Shown here one piece after another: positions 10,595-23,800 of a DNA stretch of 64,000 nt. The stretch is from Saposhnikovia divaricata (lineage: Eukaryota; Streptophyta; Magnoliopsida; Apiales; Apiaceae): NCBI GenBank assembly GCA_036435485.1, contig CM071597.1, positions 52,745,881 to 52,809,880 on the forward strand, read 5' to 3'. How positions within the stretch are numbered: position 1 is the stretch's first letter; each line of letters begins with the position of its first letter. The position numbers and the translations under genes are program-made. The notes under the pieces are model-generated. The model was not told where the DNA came from. It searched no databases and saw only the letters and a list, made by a program, of their open reading frames with translations.

Positions 10595-13500
10595 GTGGAC
10601 AGTGGATGTTCAGGACACATGACTGGAAATAAAGCCCTGCTATCAGACTATGAGGAGAAGGCTGGCCCAAAAGTTTCTTATGGTGATGGTAATGTAGGAA
10701 GAACATTGGGATATGGCAATATTAATCTTGGAAATGTCATCATCAACAATGTAGCTCATGTCCCAGGACTCAAGCATGACTTGTTATCTGTGAGTCAAAT
10801 CTGTGACAAGGGATATCATGTAGATTTTCAACCTGAATATTGTGAAGTTATCAGCAAATCTACAGGAAAGGTTGTTCTAGTTGGTCATAGGCAAAACAAC
10901 ATTTATGAAATCAAGCTCTTAATAGACTCTGTTGGAAAAGCTGTTTGCCTGTCTACAAGAATGTCTAGTGAAGAGAGTTGGAAGTGGCACAAGAAACTCT
11001 CACATTTGAACTTGAACAACATCAATGAATTGATCAGAAAGGATCTTGTAAGAGGACTCCCAAAGGCTCTGCTAAATGTTGATGGCCTATGTGATTCATG
11101 TCAAAAGGCCAAGCAAAGGAAGTCATCTTTCAAGAGCAAGACATAATTTTCAATCACTGATCCTTATCATCTTCTGCATGTTGATCTCTTTGGTCCAGTA
11201 AATGTTATGTCTATAGCAAGGAATAAATATGCTTTAGTCATTGTTGATGAATACACTAGATTCACTTGGGTGTATTTTCTAGCAAAGAAGGATGAAACTA
11301 AATTAACTCTGATGGAGCATGTAAAGCTTCTGGACAAAGGATCAAGTAACAAAGTCAGAATCATCAGAAGTGATAATGGAACTGAATTCCAAAATGCAAC
11401 AATGGAAGAATTCTGCAAGGACAATGGAGTGGAGCAAGAATTTTCAGCACCTGGTACACCACAACAAAATGGTGTAGTTGAAAAGAAAAATAGAACCTTG
11501 ATTGAAGCTGCCAGAACTATGCTTGATGAAGCAAAATTGCCAACTTATTTCTGGGCAGAAGCTGTTCAAACTGCTTGTTTTACTCAAAATGCTACACTGA
11601 TCAATAAACATGGAAAGACACCATATGAGATGGTGAAGAAAAAGAAGCCTAACCTGAAATATTTTCATATTTTCGGGTGCAAATGCTTTGTTTTGAAGAC
11701 TCATCCTGAACAGTTGACCAAGTTTGAGCTAAAGGCAGATGAAGGAATTTTGTTGGCTATCCACTGTCAACAAAGGCATTCAGAGTTTACAATCTGAGAA
11801 CCAAAGTGATCATGGAATCTATACATGTGTCTTTTGATGACAAGAAGATAACTGGACTTGAAGACAAAGATGAATATGATCAACTGAACTTTGAAAATGA
11901 AGATTTAAACTCTGTTGAAGTAAACTCTAATCAAACAATTCTGACAGACTCTGTTGAAACAAACTCTGAACCTCTACTGGTAAACAATGGAGAAACTTCT
12001 CAGCCACAACAAAGGGAAGAACCAGTTGAGGGGGAGCATGATCAAGATGAAGACTCAAACACTGATATTGAGTCAACTGAAAAATCTAGATCAAACTCTG
12101 ATGATTCAAATTCTGAAAATTCAAATTCTGACTCTGGGCAGTCAAGTTCAGGGGGAGTCTCAGAAAATGAAGAAAGTTCACAACAAAATCAGGAGAGCAT
12201 GGATCAAGGGGGAGGATCACATGCTGACAGAAGTCATTTGCCTTCTGCTAGGAAATGGACTAAATCACATACACCTGATTTGATAATTGGTGATCCAGAT
12301 GCAAAAGTGAAAACAAGAAGTGCTACTGCAAGTGAATGTCTGTTTCATGCATTCTTGTCTAAAAATGAACCAAAGAAAGTGGAAGAAGCTCTTCAAGATG
12401 CTGACTAGATAACAGCAATGTAGGAAGAGTTGAATGAATTTGAAAGGAATGAAGTTTGGACCCTTGTACCAAGGCCAAAGAACATATCTATTGTTGGTAC
12501 TAAATGGGTTTTCAGAAACAAGACTGACAGTGAAGGTGTTATCACAAGGAACAAGGTTAGACTGGTAGCAAAAGGCTATTCACAGCAGGAAGGAATAGAC
12601 TATGATGAAACATTTGCTCCAGTTGCAAGATTGGAGGCAATCAGAATTTTTCTAGCATATGCCTCTCACAAGAAATTCAAAGTGTTCCAGATGGATGTGA
12701 AAAGTGCTTTTCTGAATGGAAAGCTTGAAGAAGAAGTGTTTGTTGAACAACCACCAGGATTTGTGGACCCCAAATATCCAGATTATGTCTACAGGCTAGA
12801 TAAGGCACTATATGGACTTAAGCAGGCACCAAGAGCATGGTATGAGACACTTGCTCAATTTCTTCTAGAAAGTGGATTCAACAGAGGTACAATTGACAAA
12901 ACTCTGTTTTATTTCAATCAAGGAAGTGACCTCCTTTTAGTTCAGATATATGTTGATGACATTATCTTTGGGTCTACTAATGATAAATTCTGTAAGAAAT
13001 TTGCCAAGCTCATGCAATCCAGATATCAAATGAGCATGATGGGAGAGCTTAGTTATTTTCTAGGCCTACAGGTGAAACAAACAGATGATGGTATCTTCAT
13101 TAATCAAGCAAAATATACCAAAAATCTTCTCAAGAAATTTGGTATGCTTGACTGTTCATCTGCATCAACTCCCATGGCAACAGCAACTAAATTGGACAAA
13201 GACACAGGAGTTTCAGTGGATATGACAAACTACAGGGGCATGATAGGATCTCTTCTTTACTTGACAGCTAGTAGGCCTGACATCATGTATGCAACCTGTC
13301 TTTGTGCAAGGTTTCAGGCAGATCCTAGAGAGCCACATCTGACAACTATGAAAAGAATCTTCAAGTATCTCAAGGGCACCATATCATTAGGTCTATGGTA
13401 CCCCAGAGAATCAGATTTCAAGCTACTTGGGTATTCTGATGCAGACTTTGCAGGCTGCAAGATAGATAAAAAGAGCACTAGTGGAAGTTGTCAATTTCTT

Positions 13501-13893
13501 GGTGACAGACTTGTCTCTTGGTACAGCAAGAAACAGAAATCAATTTCCACATCTACAGCTGAAGCAGAGTATATTGCAGCTGGTAGCTGTTATGCACAGA
13601 TCTTGTGGATGAAGAATCAATTGCTGGATTATGGATTAAGGTACAGTAAAATTCCCATTTACTATGATAATCAAAGTGCTATTGCTATGACAGGTAATCC
13701 AGTACAGCATTCAATGACCAAGCACATCAGCATAAGGTACCACTTCATCAGAGAACATGTGGAAGAAGGGAATATTGAACTACATTTTGTGTCTACAGAA
13801 CAACAGCTTGTAGATATCTTCACTAAACCATTGAGTGAAGCTACATTTACAAGACTGGTCAATGAACTAGGAATGGTCTCTGGTTCTGACTAG
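10595..13893 (+). pseudogene. pol: Element B Pol (protease-integrase-RT-RNase H), broken
   Basis: Domains in order: protease with DSGCSGHMTG (10598), GAG-pre-integrase and HHCC zinc finger (about 10975-11110), integrase core with Asp in HVDLFGP (about 11182), Asp in RSDNGTEF (11372) and Glu in GVVEKKNR (about 11477), a Ser/Asp/Asn-rich linker (about 11850-12300), RT with YVDD at 12949-12960, and RNase H with DADFAGC (about 13438) to the terminal DIFTKPL (about 13812). Breaks: TAA at 11144, a one-base loss near 11750, TAG at 12406 and TAG at 12421. The stops are explained by single C-to-T or G-to-A changes. RT-RNase H from 12430 is an open 487 codons. All catalytic residues I could place are present, so inactivation is recent. 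Confidence 0.9.
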
Positions 13894-14857
13894 GAATGTT
13901 AAGTGCTAAGTGAACTCTGTTGATTAAACTCTGTTATCCATACTCTGTTAACATGTTTTTCTGTCAAACTCTGTTAAACTCTGTCAGCATGCCTGTATGT
14001 CATACACTGGTAATAAGTTGATAAACTCTGTGAACTCTGAGTTGATTTTTGTCTGAATGAAAACACCAATGAAGAAATATGTATGAAGCATGATTCTCAG
14101 CAATTAATCATGAATCTTTCTAAGTTATTGTGATCTAATCTTAGATTGTACAGAAAATTAACACAGCATGATACTGGTTCATATTTATAGCATCTCTTAG
14201 TTTATTTTGTCCTAAACTCTGAGTCTATAAATACTGTGTGCATTGCCTTTCATGAATAACTACTGATGTTGATGAACTCTAAACTCTGTTAGTTATACTC
14301 TGGTAGATTAAAATGCTTACTCAATACCCCAAAGAAAATGTATATAGGTTGTTATACTCCTTTGAGATTATGTTGGATACTAGGATGACCCAGGAACTTA
14401 TTGGTATATAATATGTGCTAAAATTCTCTGATTTTTGGTGACTAGTCAAATACTAGGATGACCCAGGAACTTATCAAAATGATAAGGGCTAAAATTTTTG
14501 AATTTTTGGTGACTGGTTCCAACCTCTAATTACTGGAATGAATAGAATTAAAAAAAATAAAAAAAATTTATATATATATAGAGGGGGTATAAAATAAATT
14601 AAATATTACTGTATATAGATTGATTACTATAGAGTTTAGCTTTCATCATACAGTCAGTGTTTACTATGACAGTTTGTGCATCTAGTGTTTATTGATTTAC
14701 TTTATGGATTTTATGAAAAATTAGATGCTCTAAAAATTGATTCAGTAAACTCTGCTTCACACACACATATTTTCACAACTGTGCAATTTATGAAAGGGTT
14801 TCGGTGATAAAGTTGGAGAATTGACAAACGCTGTTGATTCGTGGTTCGTACTCTAAG

Positions 14858-15013
14858 GTAAATTTTCATTTGGATAATTTGAAAATTTTGGAGTAAATAG
14901 GGCTTTTGACAACTGTTGTTAATGAATTTGTTTATTATATGATTACTTTAATTAGTTTTCATTTTCTTTGATTTAATTCTTTGAAGAACAATTCATAAAC
15001 ATAAAATTTGCAG
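14858..15013 (+). other. Candidate intron for a spliced third-ORF mRNA
   Basis: The donor AAG|GTAAAT and the acceptor AAATTTGCAG| enclose 156 T-rich bases. It lies upstream of the third ORF, where a spliced subgenomic message would need it. Only the splice-site consensus supports it. Confidence 0.3.
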
Positions 15014-15240
15014 AACATAATGAATAAGATTAGAGAAACAGGATTCTTCATTGATAATAAGAAAGAGATTACAAGCAAGTATTACATCTTTTTGTTCTCT
15101 CTATCTGCTAATCTATTCAACATGAAAATAAACGGTGAAGTCCAAACCACTCCATTGTTAGCAAACATCCCAGATCCCATCTTTGCCACTTTATTTAGGT
15201 GGAAGTTGAAGGGATAAGGTTATTTTTGCTGACATATTCA

Positions 15241-15498
15241 TTAACAATGGTTGGTGGTGTTGGATGAGGATGCTTTCGAGGAAAGCCATGCTAATGTTGC
15301 TTGGAGAGCAGCATCGATGTCAATCACTCTTGCAGGTTTTTCTCTCTCGATTTCTTCAAGACCGGCATCCATCTGCAGCCATAGAGTTTCAAGCTACCTT
15401 TCCCAGTCAAAGGCATCAAACTCTTCACGAGTATAACTGAAGATATCTCTGTTCTCTACGAGATGGAGATTCTTTTCTTTGATGGTAAGGTTTGACAT
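15241..15498 (-). pseudogene. Antisense ORF in element B, 85 codons, one stop
   Basis: The minus strand from ATG at 15498 to TAA at 15241 reads as a Glu/Asp/Lys/Trp-rich, amphipathic sequence containing REEFDAFDWER and GLEEIEREKPARVIDIDAAL. It is interrupted by one TAG at 15396-15394, which a C-to-T change from CAG would explain. The composition is protein-like and unlike the low-complexity shadows elsewhere in the window. It opposes the element's own transcription. Function unknown. An antisense message might encode a small accessory protein, or this may be a captured fragment. Confidence 0.4.
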
Positions 15499-16016
15499 TG
15501 TTTAATGGTGTGTTGTTTGAAAGGTTTTTTTTATTCTTCAGGAGAGAATGAAAGGTTAAAGGGATAGTGAACAAGTCTGAACAAATCTCTAGGCCTTAAA
15601 TTGAGATGGGTAAGTAACGAAGTACTAAAACGCTTCGTATTCTGATTCTTAATGGTTACAGGTAAACGCTTCATATTCTGGTTTTAAATGGGTCCAGGTA
15701 TTTTAAGAGAGTTTTATTTGATTTTTTTTTAAATCAAATATTTTATTGTTATATTTGCAAAATACACTTCTTAAAAATACGAGCACGTGACCCACTCACC
15801 CATTATCGTGTCCCACTCACACATTAATCTAGGAACTGTTGAGTGTTTGAATACATAAAAGATTGAGTTTTTAATTAATCTAATTACTTTTGTGTCCAAA
15901 CGATTGTGTTTTACTTTTTACATCTCACAGTTCTCTCACTTTTCACTTGGGCATTTTCGCAAACACCTTTCCTACATACACTTCTCTTTGGGATTTCTTG
16001 CAAATTTCTTGATTCA

Positions 16017-17293
16017 ATGGCTTCTAAACCATTCACTGTTCTTGGTTTACGTTTTGTCTCTAACAACTATGAAGCTCCACTCTATCATGAACGTGTTCCA
16101 GAAGCGTTTCATCTAATGCAGAATTTCTTGAGAGACTCAGAGATTGGACAAGCTCTGGTTGAACCTGGTACTCTCTCTGCATCTCAAATTGCCATTTTTT
16201 GGCAAAACTCAGTCTATGTGGATGGAGGAGAGAATGGTACTCCTAACATTATCTTCACTTATGAAGAACAAGAGTTTGTGATTACTCCACAAACTGTCAG
16301 AGATACGATGGGGTTTGATACACATACATCTTATACTTATGTTGCTGAACCTCAATTGAGACAGATGCTACAGGAGATAGGTTACATGGAATCTCTTAAC
16401 AAATTTCTTCATCCACTCATCATGTTGAAGCTGAAGTTGGAGATGAAACTGAAGGGAATACTAAGTCAAGCCCTTCTCAGAGTTTACCAGTCCAGACTGA
16501 TGTTAAGGTTAAGGATTTTGCTGGTCCTTCAAATCAAGCAGATGCTGAAGAAGAACACCTTGAACAATTTTCAAATGACTGGTACAAGGACACTTGTATC
16601 TTTCCTCCTGCAAGAGCAGCTGAATTTGTCAAGAGAACCTCCAGAACAATTACAAATCCAGAGATTCTATCTTGTCTTAAGGCTACAGTTGTACAAGTGA
16701 AAACTCTCAACTCGAGGTTTGATCTGTGTCAAAAGGCAATCTCTGATGTTCGAGGTGATGTTGTTAGAGGAACTGAAATGATTAAACTTGACAACAAGAA
16801 TAAATTTCAATATCTTACTCAGAATCAAGACACTTTGTCTCACAGGCTGAGCAAAGTTGAACAAAATCAGAATGATATGTCCTTAAAGATTGATTCTATT
16901 GCTACCTCCTTGGAGTTAATCACATCTATTCTTATGCCTGATGATGTCAAAAAGGGGGAGAGAGTTGCTAAAGACAAATGCAAGCAATCTCAAACTCTGA
17001 TCAGAAAGGATAAAGCTGGAGATGGAGGAGCAAGTAGTAAAGGAAAGAGCAAAACTGAAGAATTTCAAACTCTGAAAACTAGCAAGTCTTCTAAATCACA
17101 GTTTGTTGGGATAAACACTGATACTCAAGGTACTTCAAAGACCAAGAGTTTGATATTATTTTCACATCCACAGACTGATGAAGAATTGGCTGCTAAGTTG
17201 TTTATTGAAGAGAATGAGGAAGGAGTTACAATTGAGGACATTGAAGCTGAAGAAAAGAGTTTACAAGAAGAACATCTCAAGGCTTTAAAGTCT
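16017..17293 (+). pseudogene. Element B third ORF, 5' part, cut by element A
   Basis: Starts with ATGGCTTCTAAACC at 16017; the frame is open from 15906 but the earlier codons look like leader. Residues 1-130 are globular (LMQNFLRDSEIG, FWQNSVYVDGG, FTYEEQEFVITP) and share a pattern with element C's third ORF. A frame change near 16405 separates it from a long 3' section (frame of 16697-17296) rich in Lys/Glu/Asp/Gln with coiled-coil character, including SKVEQNQNDMSLKIDSI. The final codons end exactly at the target duplication AGTCT, and the ORF resumes at 30709 in the same frame once element A is removed. No membrane segment; an accessory protein of unknown function rather than an envelope. 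Confidence 0.65.
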
Positions 17294-18466
17294 TGAAAGG
17301 CATATGACATAGCCTATTTGTATTTCGAGGATTCAACTCAACTTAAACAAGAACGTAATAGTAAATAGTATATGTACTGTCACAGGGATCTCAATTGTAT
17401 TATCTGTCAGAAGAAAAAGAAGACAAAGTCAATCTACCGTTTTGAGTTATACTACACTTGAACAAGTTCATTCAGTTGATCAAGCATCAGTGGAGTAATC
17501 AAGACAGTGGTTTCCATTTATAGTGACAAGAGGTTCCTACAGTGGCAGAATATAGATTATAAAGGTTTGAAAAAGAGTGAAGAAAAGGAAGACATGAACC
17601 ACAACTTTAAAGTCAATATATGAATAACAGTCATTGCGGTTAGTCACTCATGAACCAGACCGTGCATCGAGTGTCAACATTAAACATTGGTTATTCGTCA
17701 GTAACTTCAGTGGTTCAAGCTATCAAGACTAGTAAAAGAGAAAATCATTATGCAAGCAACAGAAGTGTTAAATTCATTAACCACAATGATTTTACTATCA
17801 AGTGGACAGGCTACGAGGAAAAAGAATTATCACAAAGAAATTCTAAGTGATATATTCTTAATGCTGAAACCCCGGTTAGAATTGTTGTATTTTTTGTTAA
17901 GCAAAAAGAGTCCGGTTTCACATCCTCAAGAGACCGTAGCTTACACCTGGACGGGTTATGAGAAAATACAATTATCACAAGGAAATGGAAGGTGATGTAT
18001 TCTTAAAGCTTGAACCCCGGTTGGAATTGATATATTTTTTGTTAAGCAAAAGGAGTCCGGTTTCAGACGCTCAGGTAACCGCAGTTTAGAGTTTAAGAAT
18101 AATTTTATATTAATAAATATTTTATTTATTTAGAAAATTATATTTATAAATATCTAATAATATTAGATATTTATTTTTATAATTTCTGGATTAAAATAAT
18201 TATTTATTAATTAAAGATTATAAACTGTGCGGGTTAAAAATCATTTCCATGGAGCTGTCTGTAATAAGGACGAAATAGATTATAAAACAAAAAAAATAAA
18301 TACAAGTCGGCCATGTTTGTTTGTGAAAGTAAGTTGAAAACAAAGCAAATGAAAAAAGAAAAGGGACGACAGCTTTGTTAAAGAAAAAAAATAAAGTGGC
18401 CAGGTTTATTGATTAAAGAATCAAGTGGCAGGTTCCTTTAACTGAATACAATTAATTCAATTGTAT

Positions 18467-18860
18467 TGCCGACTGTCTTGGTGGAAATAGATTGTCTTGC
18501 TGATTGTCTTGGTAAGCTAAAGTGATTGTCTTGGAGGCTTAAATCAGAATAGCAAGACAATAAGAGATTGTCTTACCGATTGTCTTGTTAGTTTATTTTT
18601 AAACTAACAAAACAATTAAAAGAATGTCTTGGTAATCATTATGCAGGATTAATATTCAAATCAGATTGTCTTGATGATGATTAAAAAGGAAAAGTCTTCT
18701 ACAGCTGTTAAAGAAAGACAAATATCTCAGAATTGGATTGTCTTGCCGATTGTCTTGGTTGAAGTTGATTGTCTTGCCGATTGTATTGCCTATTGTCTTG
18801 GCAGTACAAATTTAGTGTCCTGGGGATTCTGATTGTCTTGCCGATTGTCTTGGCAATACA
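18467..18860 (+). repeat. Iterated GATTGTCTTG words in element A LTR
   Basis: About 14 copies of GATTGTCTTG or close variants, often in pairs such as GATTGTCTTGCCGATTGT, just upstream of the TATA box. The other LTR has the same cluster at about 29780-30160, minus one 12-bp unit. Confidence 0.85.
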
Positions 18861-18874
18861 AAATGTTAATATCT

Positions 18875-18882
18875 TATAAAAG
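18875..18882 (+). promoter_or_regulatory. TATA box of element A 5' LTR
   Basis: TATAAAAG, directly downstream of the GATTGTCTTG cluster. The LTR copy at about 30178 has it too. Confidence 0.6.
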
Positions 18883-19401
18883 AGGCAGAAGCAATCAGAT
18901 AGAAGCAAGAGAGAGCAGCAGACACAACTTCACAACTTCACAAATTCTCTCCGAGCTGAAAAGAGAAAGACCAAGAGAAATAGTTTTGTTCTTCAAATAA
19001 ATTCTTGTAAATTATTTCTGAGCTGTATAATTAAATCTGAACCGATAGAAATTGTTTACTTGTAACGTTGGAACTATCTGGCGAGTTTTTACTCCTAGAA
19101 CTTATCTCTCGAATTGCTTTTAGCATTCGATCTTTTTATTACAAATATAGAAAAGTTCATGTCGAATTTTCTATAGAATTTGTAATAATTAGTTGGTCAT
19201 CAAACCATTGTAATTTGTACCCGTGTATTTAGACACACCCCATCAAGTTAATATAAATTTTATATTTAACTTGAATATCGGTATTCGTTTTATTCCGCAT
19301 CAATTTGTTCTTGATTTAATATTTTAAGAAAAGAGCAAATTCGATTAAACGACATAGTTTGTATTCAACCCCCCTTCTACAAACTATTTTGGAGCTAACA
19401 A

Positions 19402-19415
19402 TTGGCATCCGAGCC
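19402..19415 (+). other. Primer-binding site of element A (degenerate)
   Basis: TTGGCATCCGAGCC follows the LTR. It differs from the initiator-Met site TTGGTATCAGAGCC at two positions. Confidence 0.7.
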
Positions 19416-19519
19416 TTTTGATTGACGCACAAATCAAGATCCGTATTTTTGTGGTCCTCCAATTGGATTTCGAGTTTGTTGACCCATACAGAAATTAAAT
19501 CCAGTATTAGACCAAAAAG

Positions 19520-20130
19520 TCAACTCCTCTATTTTCGATTTTTTAACCTTCAAAAAATTCAATACTTGAGATTTTTGAACTTTAAATAATTTGAACTTAT
19601 TTTTGGATTCTTTAACTTTCAAAATTTTCAATTTTGAGATTTTTAAATTTTAAATAATCTAAATTTATTTTCGGATTCTTTAACCTTTAAATATTCTCAA
19701 TTTATGATATTTTTGATTTTTAAACAATATGAGTTTATTTTCAATTGTTAATTAAATTGAATTTATTTTCAAATTGTTTAATCTTCAAAAATTTTCATTT
19801 TATGATATTTTTGATTGTTAAGTGATCTTAACTTATATTCGAAATTTTTAATTCTTGAAATGATTAATTCTTGGAAATTTTGATTTTTAAACAACTTGAG
19901 TTTATTTTCAAATTGTTTAATTTTCAAAATTTTTAATTCTTGATAACTTCGAATTTTAATTAACTTGAATTTATTTTCGGATTCTTTAACTCTAAAAAAT
20001 TTCATTTCTTGAGATTTTTTGATTCTTAATTAATTTGACTCTAATTTCGAATTTTAATTAATTTGAACTTACTTTCAGATTTTTTATTTATCAAAAAATT
20101 TTCGAGTCCTTGAAGTTTTTGAATTTTAAA
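19520..20130. repeat. Degenerate AT-rich tandem repeats in element A leader
   Basis: A row of diverged units of about 70 bp built from TTTGAATTTTAAATAA, GAATTTATTTTCGGATTC and TTTAACCTTCAAAAA words. Any ORF through it is Lys/Asn/Phe low complexity. Confidence 0.65.
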
Positions 20131-20844
20131 TATTTTGAATTTATTCTAAGCCAATAGTTCTAAGAAGGTTGTTAGTTGAAGATTCCTACGAATTGTCAAA
20201 GATGATTTGAATCTTTTGAAGAAAATGCATTTTTCAATGAAATTAATTTCTACCTACTGAAGAAAAATTTGTGGAAGCTCCTCAAAATTATATCCATAGA
20301 ATTCACTGGTTTTTCAGAAGCAGGAATGGAAGAGTTTTAGTGGATAGAATTTTTCTCGAAGATTTGAATTAAGTCTATTGATTCTGTGATATACAAACAC
20401 TAAGTGGATTGCTCCAATGTAACATCTACTACACTTAGTGGATTGTACCAAGAAATATCTTTCAAGGAATCAACAGAGATTTTAGAAAAGTGGAGTCAAG
20501 GAGGTTTGAGAATGAACTAGACAGTTAGACATCTCAGTCAGGAATTAATGATGGAACCTCAGAACATACATGGAGAGTTACTAATTTAGAAAGAGTACAA
20601 ATGTTTAATTCAGGAATTAGGCCTATCTATTCCGAAGCAGAAACTCTTCAGGATACAGTTCAAGAGGTGGCTACAAGACTGAGTTGGTGGAAAGAACAAA
20701 ACATGATAGTTGCAATTATGAAAAGTTTTATGTGATAAGTAACTATCAAGGTGTGCAACATGGTACAGAATTCTGACAGACAAGGATGAATAGGGATTCA
20801 TTAAATGAGATGAAACAGAAGCATCAATGCAGAACTTATCTTGC

Positions 20845-23800
20845 TGAAGAAAAGAGTTGGGATGGATCAGATGATGATGAGAAGATCATAATTAATATCT
20901 TGCCTTCATAGCAATCTCTGAAGATGATTCACCTCACATGTCTCAGGTATCAATTCTTCGAACTAGTGTAATATGTAATTCTCAGAAATTCAAAGCATGT
21001 TAAGATCTTAGTTTTTAATTATTATATCTTTGGTTAGAAGATCTTATTATGTGTATGAATATTTGTTGAATTTAATTAATTGCAATAGTGAGTTAGAAGT
21101 GTTCCTTGGACAATATCCCTTAATTCTTAAATGATATATGTCAAGCATATATGACCTCTGCTTAAGCTAGTTTCAGGATCCCCAGTAGAACAAGATTTGC
21201 TTATTCATTCTGAATTGTTTGTTAAGGTTTAAAAAGTTTAAAAGATGGAATAATTACCTAGGGTATCAGTAGAACATCAAGTCATTTGTAAAACTGACTT
21301 AGGTAATAGAGATTATATAATATAATATAACAATAGGAATGGATTGGATTGAATTAGTGATTAATTGTTAATTCTTCTATTCCATGCATGTTTAGAAAAT
21401 AATTGAATATCTGTAAATCTACTTGCTACCTGTTACACAAGTGTACATAGGTTAAAGTAGATAGTACTGAATTTTCTAAAATGCATAACATGCCTAATTT
21501 GCATAATTCTTATCTGCAATGTTTTAATGCTGAATGTATGCAATGTATTCTTATTATCATGCCTGCTTATTTCAAATGTCATAAATGCATTTCCTAGTAT
21601 TTGCATTGATCATAGAAAAAGCATGTTTAAGAATAACAATAAGGTACAGACTGCTAGTCCTCCTTATGTTAGGAAGGAACCATTATTCTCCTTGCTCAGT
21701 GAATATTTTGTCAATGACATTAAAAAGGAGAAATGGTCAGTGAAAGATAAGAATGAGCATGTTAAGGTTAAAACTGTTGTTAACTCTAATAAAAGAGAAA
21801 TCTCTAATCCATCTGGACCCAATTAAACAATTTGGGTACCAAGAACTTTTTATCCATTTGTGAATGTAGGGCTTAACAGGTTAATCGATTATACATTATT
21901 ATTGATTTATTCAAAGCATATCATCGAAGAAAGAACCCTGCTATCAAATGTGAATGTGAAGACAGGCCAAGTGGTTTATCCCTTGGAGACAACAGCAAGG
22001 GTATGACCTAGGGTCAAGGCTATTCAATAGCTAAGGAATGTTGTCAGTAATAAAGCATCTTTTATAAGATGAAGAGCCTACTGTTCGAGGATTAAGGAAA
22101 GAGAACTTATCTGTAGCTGACATGGAATCTCAGTCAAAGGTGAAGTCAACAAGGTCAAATCTAAAGCTTCATCAGACAAGAGTTCAGCTATGACATAAGG
22201 AGCTCTCTCACCTGAATGTCATATCAAGAGATTCTTTCCTGGAAATCGAATCAGTAATGGAGACTGCCTCATCTGAAATTAAAGTAAAATGAAATTACGA
22301 GGCATGTCATAAAGGGAAGTCAAAGAAGCATCACACAGAAGTTCTACATCAAAGTAAAATATATTTTAGTAGTGATGACTGATGACTTCTCTCAAGAAAC
22401 AAGTTGTTGTTCAGACAATCTGAAGACAAGACACCACTGATGGTGATTGATCACATCTTAAACCCTGATCTGTAAGAATTTTAGGAAGACCCCATAAGTA
22501 TGAAGGAAATTGTTTTGCAATATTAAATCTAAAGTGAGCATCCTAGAAATCTGCTAATGCTCAAGAGGATAATTTCCTTTGTTACTCAATGGAGTCGACA
22601 GCCTACAGGGTGATTGTTATTAATCAACAGAAGGTGATTGAAAGTCTTAGTGATGTTCAATAACCTTTAGCTCCCAGCTGTCAATGGTGATGGTGATTCA
22701 GATCCAAGTAATGTCAAACATGGAGAATCTTCATGTAAACCCAGCAATAGCTTAGGGGGAGCAAAAGAAGGATCAACTAGTCAACTCAACACCACACTGA
22801 AAGTCATAGGACACTATGAGAACATGTCTGCCAAGACAAAGAATGTTGACTCAATTAATTCTTTGTCCTAGTTCTTAGTGTTTCTAATGGTGGAAGTAAA
22901 AGACTAGCAGAGCTTCAAGTACTAATGATTATTTCTTTAGTTTTCTTTTAGAAGAAACTAAGAAAGCTACAAAAGCTCTGAAAGATTCAGATTGAGTGAT
23001 TGCAATGCAAGATGATCTCAATCACTACAAAAGGCAGATTGAAGGGAAGCTGGTATCCAGACCAAACAACAAGGTTGTATTTGGTATAAGGATAACCAGA
23101 AGTTTAACTGGATGTCAAGGCATTGTTATGAGGGACAAGGCCAAACTGGGTGCAAGGTTACAAGCTGATAAGACAGTATATCTAACAAGAAGCACCAGTG
23201 ACAAGACTTGAGGATATCAAGCACCTGTTATACATTCATGATCATAATGGACATCTGGACCTACTGAATCTGGATGCTAGAGGAATGTGAACAAGTGCAC
23301 TCCTAGTTGGTGAGATAATTGAAAATCTCTACAGGTTAGTATGAACTGGTATCATCACTCAAGCAAGCATGGAAGACATGGTATGACACCCTACCTATAA
23401 TTTAATATTTGGTATCAATCTTTAACAGTTGGTATCTTTTAACAATTGGTGTCACATTTATAGAACTCTCTACATCTTTAGGCACAAACATAAATGATAT
23501 ATATGTGCAATGATATCTTGATTATATTATATGTTGGTCTACTAACTATAAATTGGGATCAAGATATTTACTATTTTGATGTTGGTAAAGTTGTAATTCT
23601 TTTGAATTACTTCATGCAAGCCAATAGAAGAATCCTTTTAGGAGCTCAGGCAAGCCAAAAGAATAATTCTATTTGGAGCACAAGTAAGCCAAAAGAATGA
23701 TGACAATAAAAGTAAGTCAAGGATCTTTTGTTTCTATTCAGAAGATTCTAGACCTGTCAAGACTACATGCCAACACACCACTATAGCTGGCTTTTGACCT

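Larger units (their letters stand above)
13894..16016 (+). other. Element B spacer between pol and third ORF
   Basis: About 2.1 kb without a sense-strand gene. 13905-14330 is studded with AACTCTG/AAACTCTG words, the same as in the LTR. A 45-bp direct repeat (CTAGGATGACCCAGGAACTT) lies at about 14380 and 14450. A possible intron runs 14858-15013 (AAG|GTAAAT ... TTTGCAG|), which would suit a spliced mRNA for the third ORF. An antisense ORF lies at 15241-15498. Confidence 0.6.
17294..19400 (+). repeat. Element A 5' LTR
   Basis: 2107 bp, TG...CA ends. It holds a cluster of GATTGTCTTG words (18467-18860), a TATA box at 18875 and, close to the 3' end, a TTGTATTCAACCCCCCTTC block that also occurs, in the minus sense and slightly changed, in elements C and D. 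Confidence 0.93.

Noticed and set aside
19434..20005. Lys/Asn-rich minus-strand ORFs
   Set aside because: Translation of AT-rich degenerate tandem repeats in the leader.
21527..21826. 99-codon ORF in element A as a separate gene
   Set aside because: Its C-terminal half resembles a decayed Gag tail and the N-terminal half is hydrophobic filler; treated as a gag remnant.
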